64,000 nucleotides of DNA from Duganella sp. sic0402 (GCF_019219065.1 NZ_JAHUWK010000005.1:1-64000); one strand, 5' to 3'; shown: positions 25,723-35,063, counted from the stretch's first letter. Numbers and translations are program-made. Notes: a model not told the origin generated them from the sequence alone.

Positions 25723-26691
25723 TCATCCCGCCAGCGAGCGCTTGATGATGCTGGTCAGTTTGTTGGCGTAATTCGGATCGGTGGCGTAGCCGGCCTTCTG
25801 CAAACCCTGGGCGAAACTGGCGGCGTCGCCGGCGCTGGCCAGTACTTTTTCATAGCGGGGGTTGCTGGTAATTAACTTCGCATAATCCTTGAAGCTGTCC
25901 GCGTAGCTGTCGTAGGCGCGGAAGCGCTCGACCTTGGTCTGTGCCTTGCCGTTCACATATTCGGTGGTGGTGGCCTCGACCACCTTGCCCTTCCAGTCGG
26001 CGCCGGCCTTGATGCCAAACAGGTTGTGGCTGCTGCTGCCATCGCGCGCCTTGATCTCGCGCCGCCCCCAGCCCGATTCCAGCGCCGCCTGGCCCAGCAT
26101 GAACTTGGCCGGGATGCCGGTGGCCTTGCTGGCCTCTTCCGCGTGCGCCGACAGCTTTTCCTGGAAGCTGCGCACATGCGGCGCCTGCGAGCCCTTGTTG
26201 GCAGAGGCAGCTGCGTCAGTGCTGCTGGTGACGCTGGCGGCCGCATTGCCGCCGGCTGCGGCAATCGCACGCTGCAGCTTGGCGTCCATCAGGCTGGCCA
26301 TGCCGGCAAAGCTGCCGGCATTGGCGCCGCTGGCCTTGTCGCCGGCATCGCCGCCAATCGCCAGCGCCTGCGCGTCGGTCTTGGCAGACAGCTGGCGCAC
26401 CAGCATGTCAGCCAGGCCGATGCCCTTCTTGGCGATGTTCTGGCTGGTCTGCTGGTCCAGCATGGTCTGGAAGGTCTTGCTTTGCTGGCTGTCCAGCATG
26501 CCGTCCTGCGGCGTCGCGTCGCGCATGCTTTTCATCATCATGTTGACGAACATCGCTTCGAATTGCGTCGACGCGGTTTTCAAGGCCTCCGGGCTGCCGG
26601 CGCGGGCCGACTGCTTGAGGCTGCCCATATCGCGCAAGTCCAGCGAAAACTTGTTGCTCAGGTCATTAGTGGTCGAAGTCTGGCTGGCCAT
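25723..26691 (-). CDS. flgJ: Rod cap and peptidoglycan hydrolase FlgJ
   Basis: FlgJ is bifunctional. Residues about 35-100 are the rod-binding cap domain (FEAMFVNMMMKSMRDATP with GIGLADMLVRQL). Residues about 175-320 are a glucosaminidase that opens the cell wall for the rod. The expected catalytic glutamate is E205 in LGQAALESGWGRRE. A long Ala/Ser/Gly linker separates the two. Length 322 matches the dual-domain form of beta- and gammaproteobacteria. Confidence 0.96.
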   Translation of the reverse strand: MASQTSTTNDLSNKFSLDLRDMGSLKQSARAGSPEALKTASTQFEAMFVNMMMKSMRDATPQDGMLDSQQSKTFQTMLDQQTSQNIAKKGIGLADMLVRQLSAKTDAQALAIGGDAGDKASGANAGSFAGMASLMDAKLQRAIAAAGGNAAASVTSSTDAAASANKGSQAPHVRSFQEKLSAHAEEASKATGIPAKFMLGQAALESGWGRREIKARDGSSSHNLFGIKAGADWKGKVVEATTTEYVNGKAQTKVERFRAYDSYADSFKDYAKLITSNPRYEKVLASAGDAASFAQGLQKAGYATDPNYANKLTSIIKRSLAG

Positions 26692-26702
26692 GGGACACCT
26701 GC

Positions 26703-27827
26703 TTAAATGATTTCCAGTTCGGCGCGCAGCGAACCTGCGGCCTTCATTGCCTGCAGAATCGACAGCAGGTCTTGCGGCGTGGCGCCGATGGCGTTGAGCG
26801 CCTTGACGACTTCGGCCAGCGAAGCGCCGCCCTTGACCAGCATTACCTTGCCGTTACCTTGCTGGATGCCAACTTGCGGGTTTTGCGTGACCACGGTGCG
26901 GCCGCCGGACAGCGGATTAGGCTGGCTCACCTGCGTGTCGGCATTGACCGATACTGACAGATTGCCGTGCGAAATGGCGCACGTATCCAGCGTCACGGTG
27001 CGGTTCATCACCACCGAGCCGGTACGCGCGTTCATGATCACCTTGGCAGGCTGCTCGGCCGGATTGACCTGCATGTCCTGCAGCGTACCGATGAAGCTCA
27101 CGCGCTGGTCGCTGCTGCTGGGCGCCTGCACGCGGATCACGCGGCTGTCCAGCGCATAGGCGATGCCGGCGCCGTATTTGTCGTTGATGGCCTCGACCAT
27201 GCGGCTGGCGGTGGCGAAATCGGCATTGTTGAGCTCCAGCTTGATCATATTGCCTTCGCCCAGGCTGGTGGCGACCGCGCGTTCCACGGTGGCGCCGCCG
27301 GAAATCTTGCCGACGCTCAAATGGTTGACCGTCAGCGAACTGCCGCCGCCACCGCCGCCAGCCTGTACGCCAACGCCGCCGACCAGCACATTGCCCTGCG
27401 CCATGCCGTACACCTGGCCGTCCGCGCCTTTCAGCGGGGTCATCAGCAGCGTACCGCCGCGCAAGCTCTTGGCGTTACCCATCGACGACACGGTGATGTC
27501 CAGCTGCTGGCCCGGCTGCGCGAACGGCGGCAGGGTCGCGGTGACCATCACGGCAGCGACGTTTTTCAGTTGCAGCTGGGTACCGCCCTGCGGCAGGTTG
27601 ACGCCCAGCTGTTGCAGCATCGAAATCACGCTCTGCACGGTGAACGGGGTCTGGGTGGTCTGGTCGCCCGAACCGTCCAGGCCAACCACCAGGCCATAGC
27701 CCAGCAATTGGTTGTTACGCACGCCGGCGATGCTGGCCAGGTCCTTGATGCGTTCAGCCTGGCTGAGCGGCGCCCACAGCGCCAGGCACACCAGCAACGC
27801 GGCTTTGAGTGGAGTTTTCATGATCAT
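26703..27827 (-). CDS. flgI: Flagellar P-ring protein FlgI
   Basis: FlgI forms the periplasmic P ring around the rod. The 374-residue precursor has a Sec signal ([18 protein letters not shown]) and the family start [20 protein letters not shown]. Further marks are [13 protein letters not shown] and the C-terminal [19 protein letters not shown]. The ATG at 27827 overlaps the flgH stop by one base; a second ATG at 27821 is possible. Confidence 0.97.
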   Translation of the reverse strand: MIMKTPLKAALLVCLALWAPLSQAERIKDLASIAGVRNNQLLGYGLVVGLDGSGDQTTQTPFTVQSVISMLQQLGVNLPQGGTQLQLKNVAAVMVTATLPPFAQPGQQLDITVSSMGNAKSLRGGTLLMTPLKGADGQVYGMAQGNVLVGGVGVQAGGGGGGSSLTVNHLSVGKISGGATVERAVATSLGEGNMIKLELNNADFATASRMVEAINDKYGAGIAYALDSRVIRVQAPSSSDQRVSFIGTLQDMQVNPAEQPAKVIMNARTGSVVMNRTVTLDTCAISHGNLSVSVNADTQVSQPNPLSGGRTVVTQNPQVGIQQGNGKVMLVKGGASLAEVVKALNAIGATPQDLLSILQAMKAAGSLRAELEII

Positions 27828-28483
27828 CAGAACGGCAGCAGGCTTTGGAAGAAACGCGACGCCATCGATGACAGCTCGGCGCGGTCCACCGAATTGGCGG
27901 TACGGTATTCAACGCGGGCGTCGGCCACGGCGGTCGATTGCACGGTGTTGCCGGTGGCGATGCTGTCCGGATTAATCATGCCGGAGAAGCGGATGTATTC
28001 GGTCCCCTTGTTCATGCCGACCTGCTTCTCGCCGGCAACGATCAGGTTGCCGTTGCTGAGCACCTCGACCACGGTGATGCCCATGGTGCCGGTGAAGGCG
28101 TTGCTGGCGGTCTGGGTGTCGCCGTCGGTATAGGTGTTGGTGCTGCTGACCGCCAGCGGATTGCCGAAGGTGCTTTGCAGCTTGGCCGGCATGGCCGCGC
28201 TGACGCTGCCCGACTTGTTGCCGGTGGCGGTGCCAGCCTTGTTGGCCGAAGTACGCTCGGTGATCACCAGCGTCAGCACGTCGCCGATATGGCGCGCGCG
28301 GCGGTCTTCGAACACCGGACGGAAGGCGGACGGCTGGTAGATGGCGCCGTTGTTCGGCACCGCCTGCATTTGTTCGCTGGTCAGCGGGCGCGCGGTTTTG
28401 GGCGAATTGACGATCGAGCTTGGCGTGGCGGCGCAGCCGCTGAGGACAGCGGCGACGGCGGCGATGGTGAGGGCGTATTTCAT
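27827..28483 (-). CDS. flgH: Flagellar L-ring lipoprotein FlgH
   Basis: FlgH builds the outer-membrane L ring. The 218-residue precursor has a lipoprotein signal with lipobox LSGCAA (Cys at residue 17). The mature part shows the FlgH marks [21 protein letters not shown], then [13 protein letters not shown] and a GMINPDSI stretch near the end. It is coupled to flgI. Confidence 0.97.
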   Translation of the reverse strand: MKYALTIAAVAAVLSGCAATPSSIVNSPKTARPLTSEQMQAVPNNGAIYQPSAFRPVFEDRRARHIGDVLTLVITERTSANKAGTATGNKSGSVSAAMPAKLQSTFGNPLAVSSTNTYTDGDTQTASNAFTGTMGITVVEVLSNGNLIVAGEKQVGMNKGTEYIRFSGMINPDSIATGNTVQSTAVADARVEYRTANSVDRAELSSMASRFFQSLLPF

Positions 28484-28494
28484 GATGGCATTCC

Positions 28495-29286
28495 TTACAT
28501 CTGCGACAGCTTTTGCAGCATCTGGTCGGAGGTGGTGATGGCCTTGGAATTGATCTCGTACGCGCGCTGGGTCTGGATCATATTCACCATCTCCTCCACC
28601 ACGTTGACGTTGGAGGTTTCCACATAGCCTTGCAGGATCAGGCCGGTGCCGTTGGTGCCAGGCGTATTCTGCTGCGGCGCGCCGGAAGCGGTGGTTTCCA
28701 CATACAGATTTTCACCCTTGGACTCCAGCCCGGTCGGATTGATGAAGGTGGCCAGTTGCAGGCTGCCCAGCTGCTGGGTGGTGGTGGCGCCATTGGTGCC
28801 GGCGATGTTGACCGAGACCGTGCCGTCGCGCGCCACGCTGATCGATTGCGCGGTGATCGGGATGGTGATGGCCGGTTGCAGCACAAAGCCTTCCGAGGTC
28901 ACCATCTGGCCGTTCTGGTCGCGCTGGAAAGAACCGTCGCGGGTATAGGCAGTGGTGCCGTCTGGCAGCAGCACGGTGAAGAAGCCGCTGCCGTTGACCA
29001 TGATGTCTTTATCATTGCCGGTCGACTGCGGGTTGCCCTGGGTGTGGATGCGCTCGATGGCGACCGGGCGCACGCCGGTGCCGAGCTGCATGCCGGAAGG
29101 CAGATTGGTCTGCTGCGACGAGAGCGCACCCGGCTGGCGGATATTCTGGTACAGCAAATCCTCGAACACGGCGCGCGACTTCTTGAAACCGTTGGTGCTG
29201 ACGTTGGCCAGATTATTGGACGTGACGTCCATCTGCGTCTGCTGCGCTTCCATGCCGGTCTTGGCGATCCATAACGAACGTATCAT
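28495..29286 (-). CDS. flgG: Flagellar distal rod protein FlgG
   Basis: FlgG (263 residues) forms the distal rod. [20 protein letters not shown] with [22 protein letters not shown] is the canonical opening, and [21 protein letters not shown] the canonical end. It is preceded in the mRNA by a 69-bp gap holding a hairpin at 29305-29328. Confidence 0.97.
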   Translation of the reverse strand: MIRSLWIAKTGMEAQQTQMDVTSNNLANVSTNGFKKSRAVFEDLLYQNIRQPGALSSQQTNLPSGMQLGTGVRPVAIERIHTQGNPQSTGNDKDIMVNGSGFFTVLLPDGTTAYTRDGSFQRDQNGQMVTSEGFVLQPAITIPITAQSISVARDGTVSVNIAGTNGATTTQQLGSLQLATFINPTGLESKGENLYVETTASGAPQQNTPGTNGTGLILQGYVETSNVNVVEEMVNMIQTQRAYEINSKAITTSDQMLQKLSQM

Positions 29287-29304
29287 CTTGCTTCTCCCAA
29301 TGCC

Positions 29305-29328
29305 GGATGAACATACACCTGTTCATCC
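29305..29328. other. Perfect stem-loop in the flgF-flgG gap
   Basis: GGATGAACA (29305-29313) pairs perfectly with TGTTCATCC (29320-29328) around a six-base loop. There is no T-tract, so it is not a simple terminator. It could tune relative flgF/flgG output by mRNA processing or stability (inference). Confidence 0.55.
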
Positions 29329-29355
29329 CATGCAAGCATTATGCGGGAGAGGCCG

Positions 29356-30096
29356 TCAACTCAAAGCGAGGATCTGGGTGGCTTTTGCGGCGTTATTCTC
29401 GGCGTTCTTCATCAGGCTCATTTGCATTTCAAACTGCCTTGCCAAGCTGATCATATTGACCATGGATTCAACCGGATTGACATTGCTGCCCTCCAGCACG
29501 CCGTCCACCACGCGCACATTCGGGTCATTCTGCGCCGGCGTGCCGTCGGCCTGGCGGAACAGGCCGTCGTCGCCGCGCAGCAGGCCGTTGACGTCGGGAT
29601 TGACCAGCTTGATACGGCCCAGCACATTGGACGGGCCAGGCTCGAAGTTGTCATTCACCACACTCACCGTGCCATCGCTGGCGATGGCGATCTTGGTGTC
29701 GGGCGGGATGGCAATCGGGCCGCCGTCGCCGATGATGGTCTGGCCGCTGGTGGTTTGCAGGATGCCGTTCTCGGTGATTTTCAGGCTGCCGTTGCGGGTA
29801 TACGCTTCCGAACCGTCGGCCGACTGCACCGCGATCCAGCCCTGGTCGCGGATGGCGATGTCGAGCGCGCGGCCGGTGGTCTCCATCGGCCCGGAACGGA
29901 AGTCCGAGCCGACGGTGGAATCGACCACGAAGGCGCGCGTCGGCAAGCCCTCGGACACCACCGGCACCGCGCGGAAGGTATCCAGCTGCGAGCGGAAACC
30001 GGTGGTGGTGGCATTGGCCAGGTTGTTCGACACGGTGGCCTGCTGCTCCATCACGTGCCGGGCGCCGGTCATTGCGGTGTAGACGAGGCGGTCCAT
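29356..30096 (-). CDS. flgF: Flagellar proximal rod protein FlgF
   Basis: The 246-residue protein starts MDRLVYTAMTGARHVMEQQ and contains VSNNLANATTTGFRSQLDTFR, the rod-family signature. It ends GSNVNPVESMVNMISLARQFEMQM, the FlgF/FlgG-type C-terminus. FlgF is the proximal rod segment below FlgG. Eight bases separate it from flgE. Confidence 0.96.
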   Translation of the reverse strand: MDRLVYTAMTGARHVMEQQATVSNNLANATTTGFRSQLDTFRAVPVVSEGLPTRAFVVDSTVGSDFRSGPMETTGRALDIAIRDQGWIAVQSADGSEAYTRNGSLKITENGILQTTSGQTIIGDGGPIAIPPDTKIAIASDGTVSVVNDNFEPGPSNVLGRIKLVNPDVNGLLRGDDGLFRQADGTPAQNDPNVRVVDGVLEGSNVNPVESMVNMISLARQFEMQMSLMKNAENNAAKATQILALS

Positions 30097-30104
30097 GTTC
30101 TACC

Positions 30105-31655
30105 TTAGCGCAGGTTGACCAGGGTCTGCAGGATCGAGTCCTCGGTCTTGATGGTCTGCGCATTGGCCTGGTAGACGCGCTGCGCAGTGATCATATTGAC
30201 CAGTTCGGCCGTCAGGTCGGTGTTCGAGGTTTCCACCATGCTGGAGCGCAGCTGCCCCATCGAACCGGCGTTCGGCACGCCGATGGTTGGTGGACCCGAT
30301 GTAGAGCTTTCCGCCCAGGCGTTATTGCCCAATGGTGTCAGGCCATCCACGCTGGCAAAGTTGGCCATGGCGATCTGGCCCATGGCGCGCGATTTGCCGT
30401 TGCTGTACTGGCCCAGGATGACGCCGTTCTCGTCGATCGAGTAACGCTGCCAGGAACCGGCCGAGTAACCATTCTGGGTCGAGCCCAGGTCATTGGTCAC
30501 GCTACCGTACTGGGTGGTTTTTTCGAAGGTGGTGGACACCGTCATCGGTTCCTCCGCGCCGGTGGCCGGGAAGATCGGCAACTGGATCTGGAACGGCAGC
30601 GTTTGCGGCGGCTCCAGCAGCGCCATCGCCTGCGGGTCCAGCGCGCCGGTCTTGGTGAACAGCAGCGTACCGACTTTTACTGCCGGCACCGTGGTGGCGG
30701 CGGCCAGCAGGCCATTGATATCATCCGGCGTCTTGCCGGTGATCGAGCCGGTCGGGCCCGGATCGATCGCCGCGTAGGCGGCGTTAATCGCTTCAATCTG
30801 GGCCTCACTGCCGCCGGCTGCCTGGGCGGCCGCGACAATCGCGTCGCGCGCGACGGCCGCATAGGTGCCCGCAGCCACAGCGATATCCGCATCCACCGGT
30901 GGCACAGTCTTGACCGCAGTGTTGTAGGCCAGACGGGCCGCCACCACATCGGTGTTGTTGTTGAGCGCCGCAGCCACGCCGGCCGACACCACTTCCTTGT
31001 TGTCGGCGGCGGCGTACACATCCCAGGTGTTCGCATCGGTCTTGACGTAGTAGGTCGTCATGATGTGCGAGGTGCCCAGCGAATCGTATACATTCAGCAC
31101 GGTCTGCTTGTTATAGGTTTCCGGATTGTTGGCGTCGAACGGGCTTTTGGCCGGCACCAGCGAGGCCGAGCTCAGATTCAGCTGGAAGTTGGCCTCGGTG
31201 GTTTGCACCGGTTTCAGGTCCGACTTGTCCAGCGTCAGCGGCACTGGCGCGCCCAGCTGGATCACGCCGGCGGTGTTGGACAGATAACCCGTCAGCACTG
31301 CGCCCTGGGCGTTGACCAGCGTGTGGTTGCTATCTTCGTGGAACTGGCCATTACGCGAATACTGCACCGCGCCATTGACCACCAGGCGGAAGAAACCGCC
31401 GCCATTGATCGCCACGTCGAGCGGATTGCTGCTGCTCTCCAGGTTACCTTGCGTGAATTGCTGCGCCAGTTTGGAAACAGTCACACCAATGCCAGGGTTG
31501 TTACCCGACACGCCGTTCAGCGAATTGGCGTACAGGTCGGCAAACTGCGCTTGCGAACTCTTGAAGCCGACGGTGCTGGCGTTGGCGATGTTGTTGCCTA
31601 TGACGTCCAGCGATTTGGATGCGGCGTTCAGACCGCTCAGTCCTTGTTGGAACAT
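30105..31655 (-). CDS. flgE: Flagellar hook protein FlgE, enlarged
   Basis: FlgE polymerises into the universal joint. The ends are standard: MFQQGLSGLNAASKSLDVIG with NIANASTVGFKSSQAQFADLYA at the start, and LVNMITAQRVYQANAQTIKTED at the end. At 516 residues it exceeds the ~400 of enterics. The extra length is an Ala-rich central insertion (about residues 195-330, containing VAARLAYNTAVKTV and AIVAAAQAAGGSEAQ), probably an added surface domain. Confidence 0.95.
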   Translation of the reverse strand: MFQQGLSGLNAASKSLDVIGNNIANASTVGFKSSQAQFADLYANSLNGVSGNNPGIGVTVSKLAQQFTQGNLESSSNPLDVAINGGGFFRLVVNGAVQYSRNGQFHEDSNHTLVNAQGAVLTGYLSNTAGVIQLGAPVPLTLDKSDLKPVQTTEANFQLNLSSASLVPAKSPFDANNPETYNKQTVLNVYDSLGTSHIMTTYYVKTDANTWDVYAAADNKEVVSAGVAAALNNNTDVVAARLAYNTAVKTVPPVDADIAVAAGTYAAVARDAIVAAAQAAGGSEAQIEAINAAYAAIDPGPTGSITGKTPDDINGLLAAATTVPAVKVGTLLFTKTGALDPQAMALLEPPQTLPFQIQLPIFPATGAEEPMTVSTTFEKTTQYGSVTNDLGSTQNGYSAGSWQRYSIDENGVILGQYSNGKSRAMGQIAMANFASVDGLTPLGNNAWAESSTSGPPTIGVPNAGSMGQLRSSMVETSNTDLTAELVNMITAQRVYQANAQTIKTEDSILQTLVNLR

Positions 31656-31684
31656 GCTATTCCCCTATCTAGGTGTGATACTGC

Positions 31685-32380
31685 TTACAGAACTTCCTTG
31701 ACGTCGCTCATGCTGAAATGCCCAAGCGAGGTATTCAATTTGACGCCGCTGGTGCCGGTCGACACGCTGGCCACCGCCGCCAGTTGCAATGGCGTGGCGG
31801 TCAGCTTGCTGCCGGCAGTGGTGGCGCTGACAGTGAAGGTGTAGTTGCCGGCCGGCGCAGCCGTCTTGTCATCCATGGTGCCGTCCCAGGTAATCGGGTA
31901 AGTGCCGGCCTCGGCGTTGCTCATGCTCATGGTGCGCACGGTCTTGCCCGTGCTGTCCTGGATGGCGATCGCCACCGCTTGCGAATCCGACGCCAGTTCG
32001 ACGCCGAACACGCTGGAGCTGGTGGTCTTGCCGTCCTCATCGGTGGTGCTGCTGAGCGTGAGCCCCTTGCCTTCCACCAGAATGCCTTTGCCGATCAGGT
32101 TGATCGCGGTGGACGACTGGGTCGCGGCCACATCCGAGCGCAGCGATTCCAGCGTGGCGTTGACCTTGTTGATGCCGGTCACGGTCGACAGCTGCGCCAG
32201 CTGGCTGGTCATGGCCGCGTTGTCCATCGGATTCAGCGGGTCCTGGTTCTTCAGCTGGGTCACCAGCAGCTTCATGAATTTATCCTGGTCCGCCTGCACG
32301 CTGTCGGTGTCGGTGGTGGTCTTGGTGGTGGTCGTGCTGTTCAGGTTGACCGGGGTATCGATAATGCCGCTAACGCTCAT
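31685..32380 (-). CDS. flgD: Hook assembly scaffold FlgD
   Basis: FlgD caps the growing hook. The 231-residue protein has a Thr-rich start, then DQDKFMKLLVTQLKNQDPLNPMDNAAMTSQLAQLSTV, the FlgD N-terminal signature, here described in two pieces: DKFMKLLVTQLKNQDPLNP and MTSQLAQLSTVTGI. A FLG-type tudor/FnIII region follows, with TYPITWDGTMDDKTAAPAGN near 175. It lies between flgC and flgE as usual. Confidence 0.95.
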   Translation of the reverse strand: MSVSGIIDTPVNLNSTTTTKTTTDTDSVQADQDKFMKLLVTQLKNQDPLNPMDNAAMTSQLAQLSTVTGINKVNATLESLRSDVAATQSSTAINLIGKGILVEGKGLTLSSTTDEDGKTTSSSVFGVELASDSQAVAIAIQDSTGKTVRTMSMSNAEAGTYPITWDGTMDDKTAAPAGNYTFTVSATTAGSKLTATPLQLAAVASVSTGTSGVKLNTSLGHFSMSDVKEVL

Positions 32381-32402
32381 GATGGCCTCTTATTTGTCTT
32401 AA

Positions 32403-32813
32403 TTACGTTTGACCGATGGTCAGGGTTTTCAACAGCAGCGTCTTGGCCGCGTTCATGGTTTCCACGTTGGTCTGGTAGGAGCGCGAGGCCGACAGCATAT
32501 TCACCATCTCGTCCACCACATTCACGTTCGGCATCGTCACATAGCCGTTTTCGTCGGCGGCCGGATGCTTGGGGTCGTACATCATTTTCATCGGCGACTG
32601 GTCTTCCACCACTTGCTTGACCCGCACCCCGGTCGAGGTGCCGCCGTTGGTTGGCGTCTGCGCCTCGAACACCACCTGGCGCGCGCGGTAGGCTTCGCCG
32701 CTGGCGCTGGTGGCGGAATCGGCATTGGCCAGATTGGAGGCCACCACGTTCAGCCGCTGCGCCTGGGCGCTCATGGCCGAACCGGACACATCGAAAATTT
32801 TAAAGAGCGACAT
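32403..32813 (-). CDS. flgC: Flagellar proximal rod protein FlgC
   Basis: FlgC (136 residues) begins MSLFKIFDVSGSAMSAQAQR and has VVASNLANADSATS. It ends NVNVVDEMVNMLSASRSYQT, the rod-family C-terminal helix. It is separated from flgB by two bases. Confidence 0.97.
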   Translation of the reverse strand: MSLFKIFDVSGSAMSAQAQRLNVVASNLANADSATSASGEAYRARQVVFEAQTPTNGGTSTGVRVKQVVEDQSPMKMMYDPKHPAADENGYVTMPNVNVVDEMVNMLSASRSYQTNVETMNAAKTLLLKTLTIGQT

Positions 32814-32815
32814 GA

Positions 32816-33244
32816 TTAGTTCCCAGGCTGGATGGCGGCCAGCATCGACTTGATCTGGCCATTAATCGCGGTAATCCCGGCCTCGTAGCGGATGGCGTTG
32901 TCGGCAAACTGGTTGCGCTCGACATCCATGTCCACCGTGTTGCCGTCCACCGCGCCCTGCACCACGCCGCGGTACAGCAGCGGCGTGCCGTCGGCCAGCG
33001 TACCGGCGACTTGCAGAGGGTTGGGGAAATGCTTGGCGGCCGTGGTCTTCAGCGACTGCTGGGCGTTCGGATCGGACTTGTCCATCGCCGCCTGCAGCGC
33101 GCTGGTGAAATCAATATCGCGCGCCTTGTAATTCGGTGTATCCGCGTTGGCAATATTGGAGGCAATGACACTCTGGCGCGACGAGCGCAGGCTCAGAGCG
33201 GTTTCATTGAAGCGCATATAATCGTCTAACTTGCTGCCGAGCAT
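32816..33244 (-). CDS. flgB: Flagellar proximal rod protein FlgB
   Basis: I start FlgB at the ATG at 33244 (MLGSKLDDYMRFNETAL, 142 residues) because an AGGGGAG ribosome site lies six bases upstream. The longer frame to 33262 would swallow that site. The motif SVIASNIANADTPNYKARDIDF is characteristic. It is the first gene of flgBCDEFGHIJKL, and diverges from flgA across a 154-bp region. Confidence 0.96.
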   Translation of the reverse strand: MLGSKLDDYMRFNETALSLRSSRQSVIASNIANADTPNYKARDIDFTSALQAAMDKSDPNAQQSLKTTAAKHFPNPLQVAGTLADGTPLLYRGVVQGAVDGNTVDMDVERNQFADNAIRYEAGITAINGQIKSMLAAIQPGN

Positions 33245-33398
33245 GATTCGCTCCCCTTCCACATTGATGACAGGATCGATGATACGGAGTTGGGCTGCTA
33301 CGCCATCGGCCGATAAGCCCGGTTTTTCCCGCCTTATTCAGCGCTTCGAGTTCCGCCCACCGCTCTATGATGGCAACATTGAACGGGAAACCCACACC
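33245..33398. promoter_or_regulatory. flgB/flgA divergent promoter region
   Basis: GCCGATAA at 33309-33316 is a perfect match to the enteric sigma-28 -10 element and points toward flgA. The -35 element expected at 33290-33297 reads TTGGGCTG, not TAAAGTTT, so the case is weak. Promoters for flgB on the minus strand are presumably in the same gap, but I recognise none. Confidence 0.35.
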
Positions 33399-34106
33399 AT
33401 GAAACCACCTCTGCTACTTACTACGCTGCTGGCCGGGATACTGAGCACCAGCTTAGGCGCCAGCGCCATGGCCCAAACCGGGCGCCAGGACCTGGCCACG
33501 CTGAAGAGCACGGTTGAGCAATTCCTGCAGGTGCAGGCTGGCGGTCTGCCGGGCCAGGTCACGGTCACCGTCGGCGCCATTGACCAGCGCATGAGCCTGG
33601 CCCAATGCCCCGAACCACAAGCTTTCTTCATGCCAGGCGCGCGCGCCTGGGGCAAGACCACGGTCGGCGTGCGCTGTGCGACGCCTTCCGCCTGGACGGT
33701 ATATATTCAGGCCAACGTCACGGTGGTGGGCGACTACATCGCCGCCGCCGCGCCGCTGGTGCAGGGCCAGCCGATCGACGCCACCCAGCTGACGGTACTC
33801 AAGGGTGATTTGACAATGTTGCCTGCCGGCATAGCTACCGACGCCAGCCAGGTGATCGGCCGCAGCGCCAGCGTGTCGCTGCCGCCCGGCACACCGTTGC
33901 GGCTGGATACGCTGCGCAGCAAGCCGGTGGTGCAGTCGGGCCAGCTGGTGCGGCTGGTGTCCAGCGGCAGCGGCTTCAGCGTATCGGCCGAGGGCCGGGC
34001 GATGAGCACGGCCGGCGACGGCCAGGTGGTGCAGGTGAGAACCGGCAACGGCCAGCAGATCACCGGCATCGCCAAGAGTGGCGGTATGGTTGAGGTAGCA
34101 TTTTGA
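33399..34106 (+). CDS. flgA: P-ring assembly chaperone FlgA
   Basis: Starting at the ATG at 33399 gives a 235-residue precursor with a clear Sec signal (LLLTTLLAGILSTSLGASAMA). The C-terminal SAF-like domain includes VVGDYIAAAAPLVQGQPID and GQLVRLVSSGSGFSVSAEG, typical of FlgA, the periplasmic chaperone for FlgI. The longer upstream frame overlaps flgB and has no signal at its N-terminus. Confidence 0.94.
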   Translation: MKPPLLLTTLLAGILSTSLGASAMAQTGRQDLATLKSTVEQFLQVQAGGLPGQVTVTVGAIDQRMSLAQCPEPQAFFMPGARAWGKTTVGVRCATPSAWTVYIQANVTVVGDYIAAAAPLVQGQPIDATQLTVLKGDLTMLPAGIATDASQVIGRSASVSLPPGTPLRLDTLRSKPVVQSGQLVRLVSSGSGFSVSAEGRAMSTAGDGQVVQVRTGNGQQITGIAKSGGMVEVAF

Positions 34107-34118
34107 GCAACAAGCAGC

Positions 34119-34145
34119 TAAAGTTTCCCGCCAGGCCGCCGTTAC
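34119..34145 (+). promoter_or_regulatory. Sigma-28 (FliA) promoter of flgM
   Basis: TAAAGTTT (34119-34126) is a perfect -35 match. An 11-base spacer leads to GCCGTTAC (34138-34145), six of eight bases of the GCCGATAA -10 consensus. Spacing is exact. It lies 48 bases before the flgM start, between flgA and flgM, as in enteric flgM, which also has its own class III promoter. Confidence 0.85.
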
Positions 34146-34192
34146 CGACTCAGATCCCGGAGTTTCGTACTCCTAGCTGAGAAGGAAATGCT

Positions 34193-34510
34193 GTGAAAAT
34201 TAACGACTCTGTCAAAAGCACGCCTGGCCTGCCGTCGACGCCGGCAGCCACGGGTGCTACCGCACGCGGCGCGGAAAAAGCGGCGCAAACTGCGTCGACC
34301 AATGTCGCGTCAGATAATGTACGCCTGTCCTCGCAAGGCCAGGCAATGGCGGCCAGTTCGGCCAGCGGCGCCAACGCCGTGTTCGACACCAAGAAAGTCG
34401 AGCGCATCAAGTTGGCAATCGCCGATGGTCAGTTCTCGGTCAACTCGGAAAAAGTAGCGGATGGCTTGCTGGATACCGTCAAGGATCTGCTGCACTCAAG
34501 AAAACGATAG
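34193..34510 (+). CDS. flgM: Anti-sigma-28 factor FlgM
   Basis: FlgM (105 residues) holds FliA inactive until it is exported through the finished hook. It opens MKINDSVKS and is Ala/Ser/Thr-rich and probably disordered at first. The C-terminal binding helices VERIKLAIADGQFSVNSEKVADGLLD are typical (VERIKLAIADG and EKVADGLLD are the conserved parts). The start is GTG with a GAAGGAAA site upstream. Seven bases separate it from flgN. Confidence 0.95.
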   Translation: MKINDSVKSTPGLPSTPAATGATARGAEKAAQTASTNVASDNVRLSSQGQAMAASSASGANAVFDTKKVERIKLAIADGQFSVNSEKVADGLLDTVKDLLHSRKR

Positions 34511-34517
34511 GACTAGC

Positions 34518-34994
34518 ATGAGCACCGTCACCCCGCTGAACAGCCTGCGCGAAGAAGAACAGATCATGTCCACCTTGCTGGACTTGCTGCGCCAGGAACA
34601 GCAACTGCTGGTGACGGCGGAAATCGAAGGCCTGCCGGCCATCACCACCCGCAAGACCGCGCTGGTCACGCAAATGACCCTGTTGTCCGCGCAACGCCAC
34701 CGCTCGCTGGGCAAATGCGGCTTTCCCGCCGAAGAAGCCGGCATGGACGCGTGGATCGCCGCCAGCGGCGACGCGCGCGAGGAATCGGCAAGCCTGTGGC
34801 AGGCGCTGCTGCAACACACGCGCGCAGCCAAGGAGCTGAACCGCGTCAACGGCATGCTGATCAATAAGCAGATGGGTCATACCCAGGATGCGCTGCAGTC
34901 GCTGCGTCCGCACAACGCCACCGCCAACAATTTCTACAGCCCTGGCGGCATCGCCACCAGCGTGCCGCGCAGCCGCGGTTTCCTGGCTGGCTAA
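34518..34994 (+). CDS. flgN: FlgK/FlgL export chaperone FlgN
   Basis: The ATG at 34518 (MSTVTPLNSLREEEQIM) gives 158 residues; the longer frame overlaps flgM. The protein is all-helical, with LLDLLRQEQQLLVTAEIEGL and a C-terminal NRVNGMLINKQMGHTQDALQ region, as in FlgN. FlgN escorts FlgK and FlgL to the export gate. It sits directly after flgM, the usual late pair. Confidence 0.92.
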   Translation: MSTVTPLNSLREEEQIMSTLLDLLRQEQQLLVTAEIEGLPAITTRKTALVTQMTLLSAQRHRSLGKCGFPAEEAGMDAWIAASGDAREESASLWQALLQHTRAAKELNRVNGMLINKQMGHTQDALQSLRPHNATANNFYSPGGIATSVPRSRGFLAG

Positions 34995-35023
34995 ATAGCC
35001 CCCCCCGGCACTTCGCATACCAA

Positions 35024-35050
35024 GGGTCTGAGCCCGCAGGGGGCAGACCC
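35024..35050. terminator. Hairpin between convergent flgN and motD
   Basis: GGGTCTG (35024-35030) pairs with CAGACCC (35044-35050) around a 13-base loop. It lies between the stops of flgN (plus) and motD (minus). It lacks a T-tract on either side, so terminator function is plausible but not certain. It might instead be a dispersed palindromic repeat. Confidence 0.45.
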
Positions 35051-35063
35051 TGTTTGCACAGGC

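Noticed and set aside
33231-33398. N-terminal extension of FlgA from 33231
   Set aside because: It overlaps the flgB start, lacks a ribosome site, and would bury the obvious signal peptide that begins at 33399.
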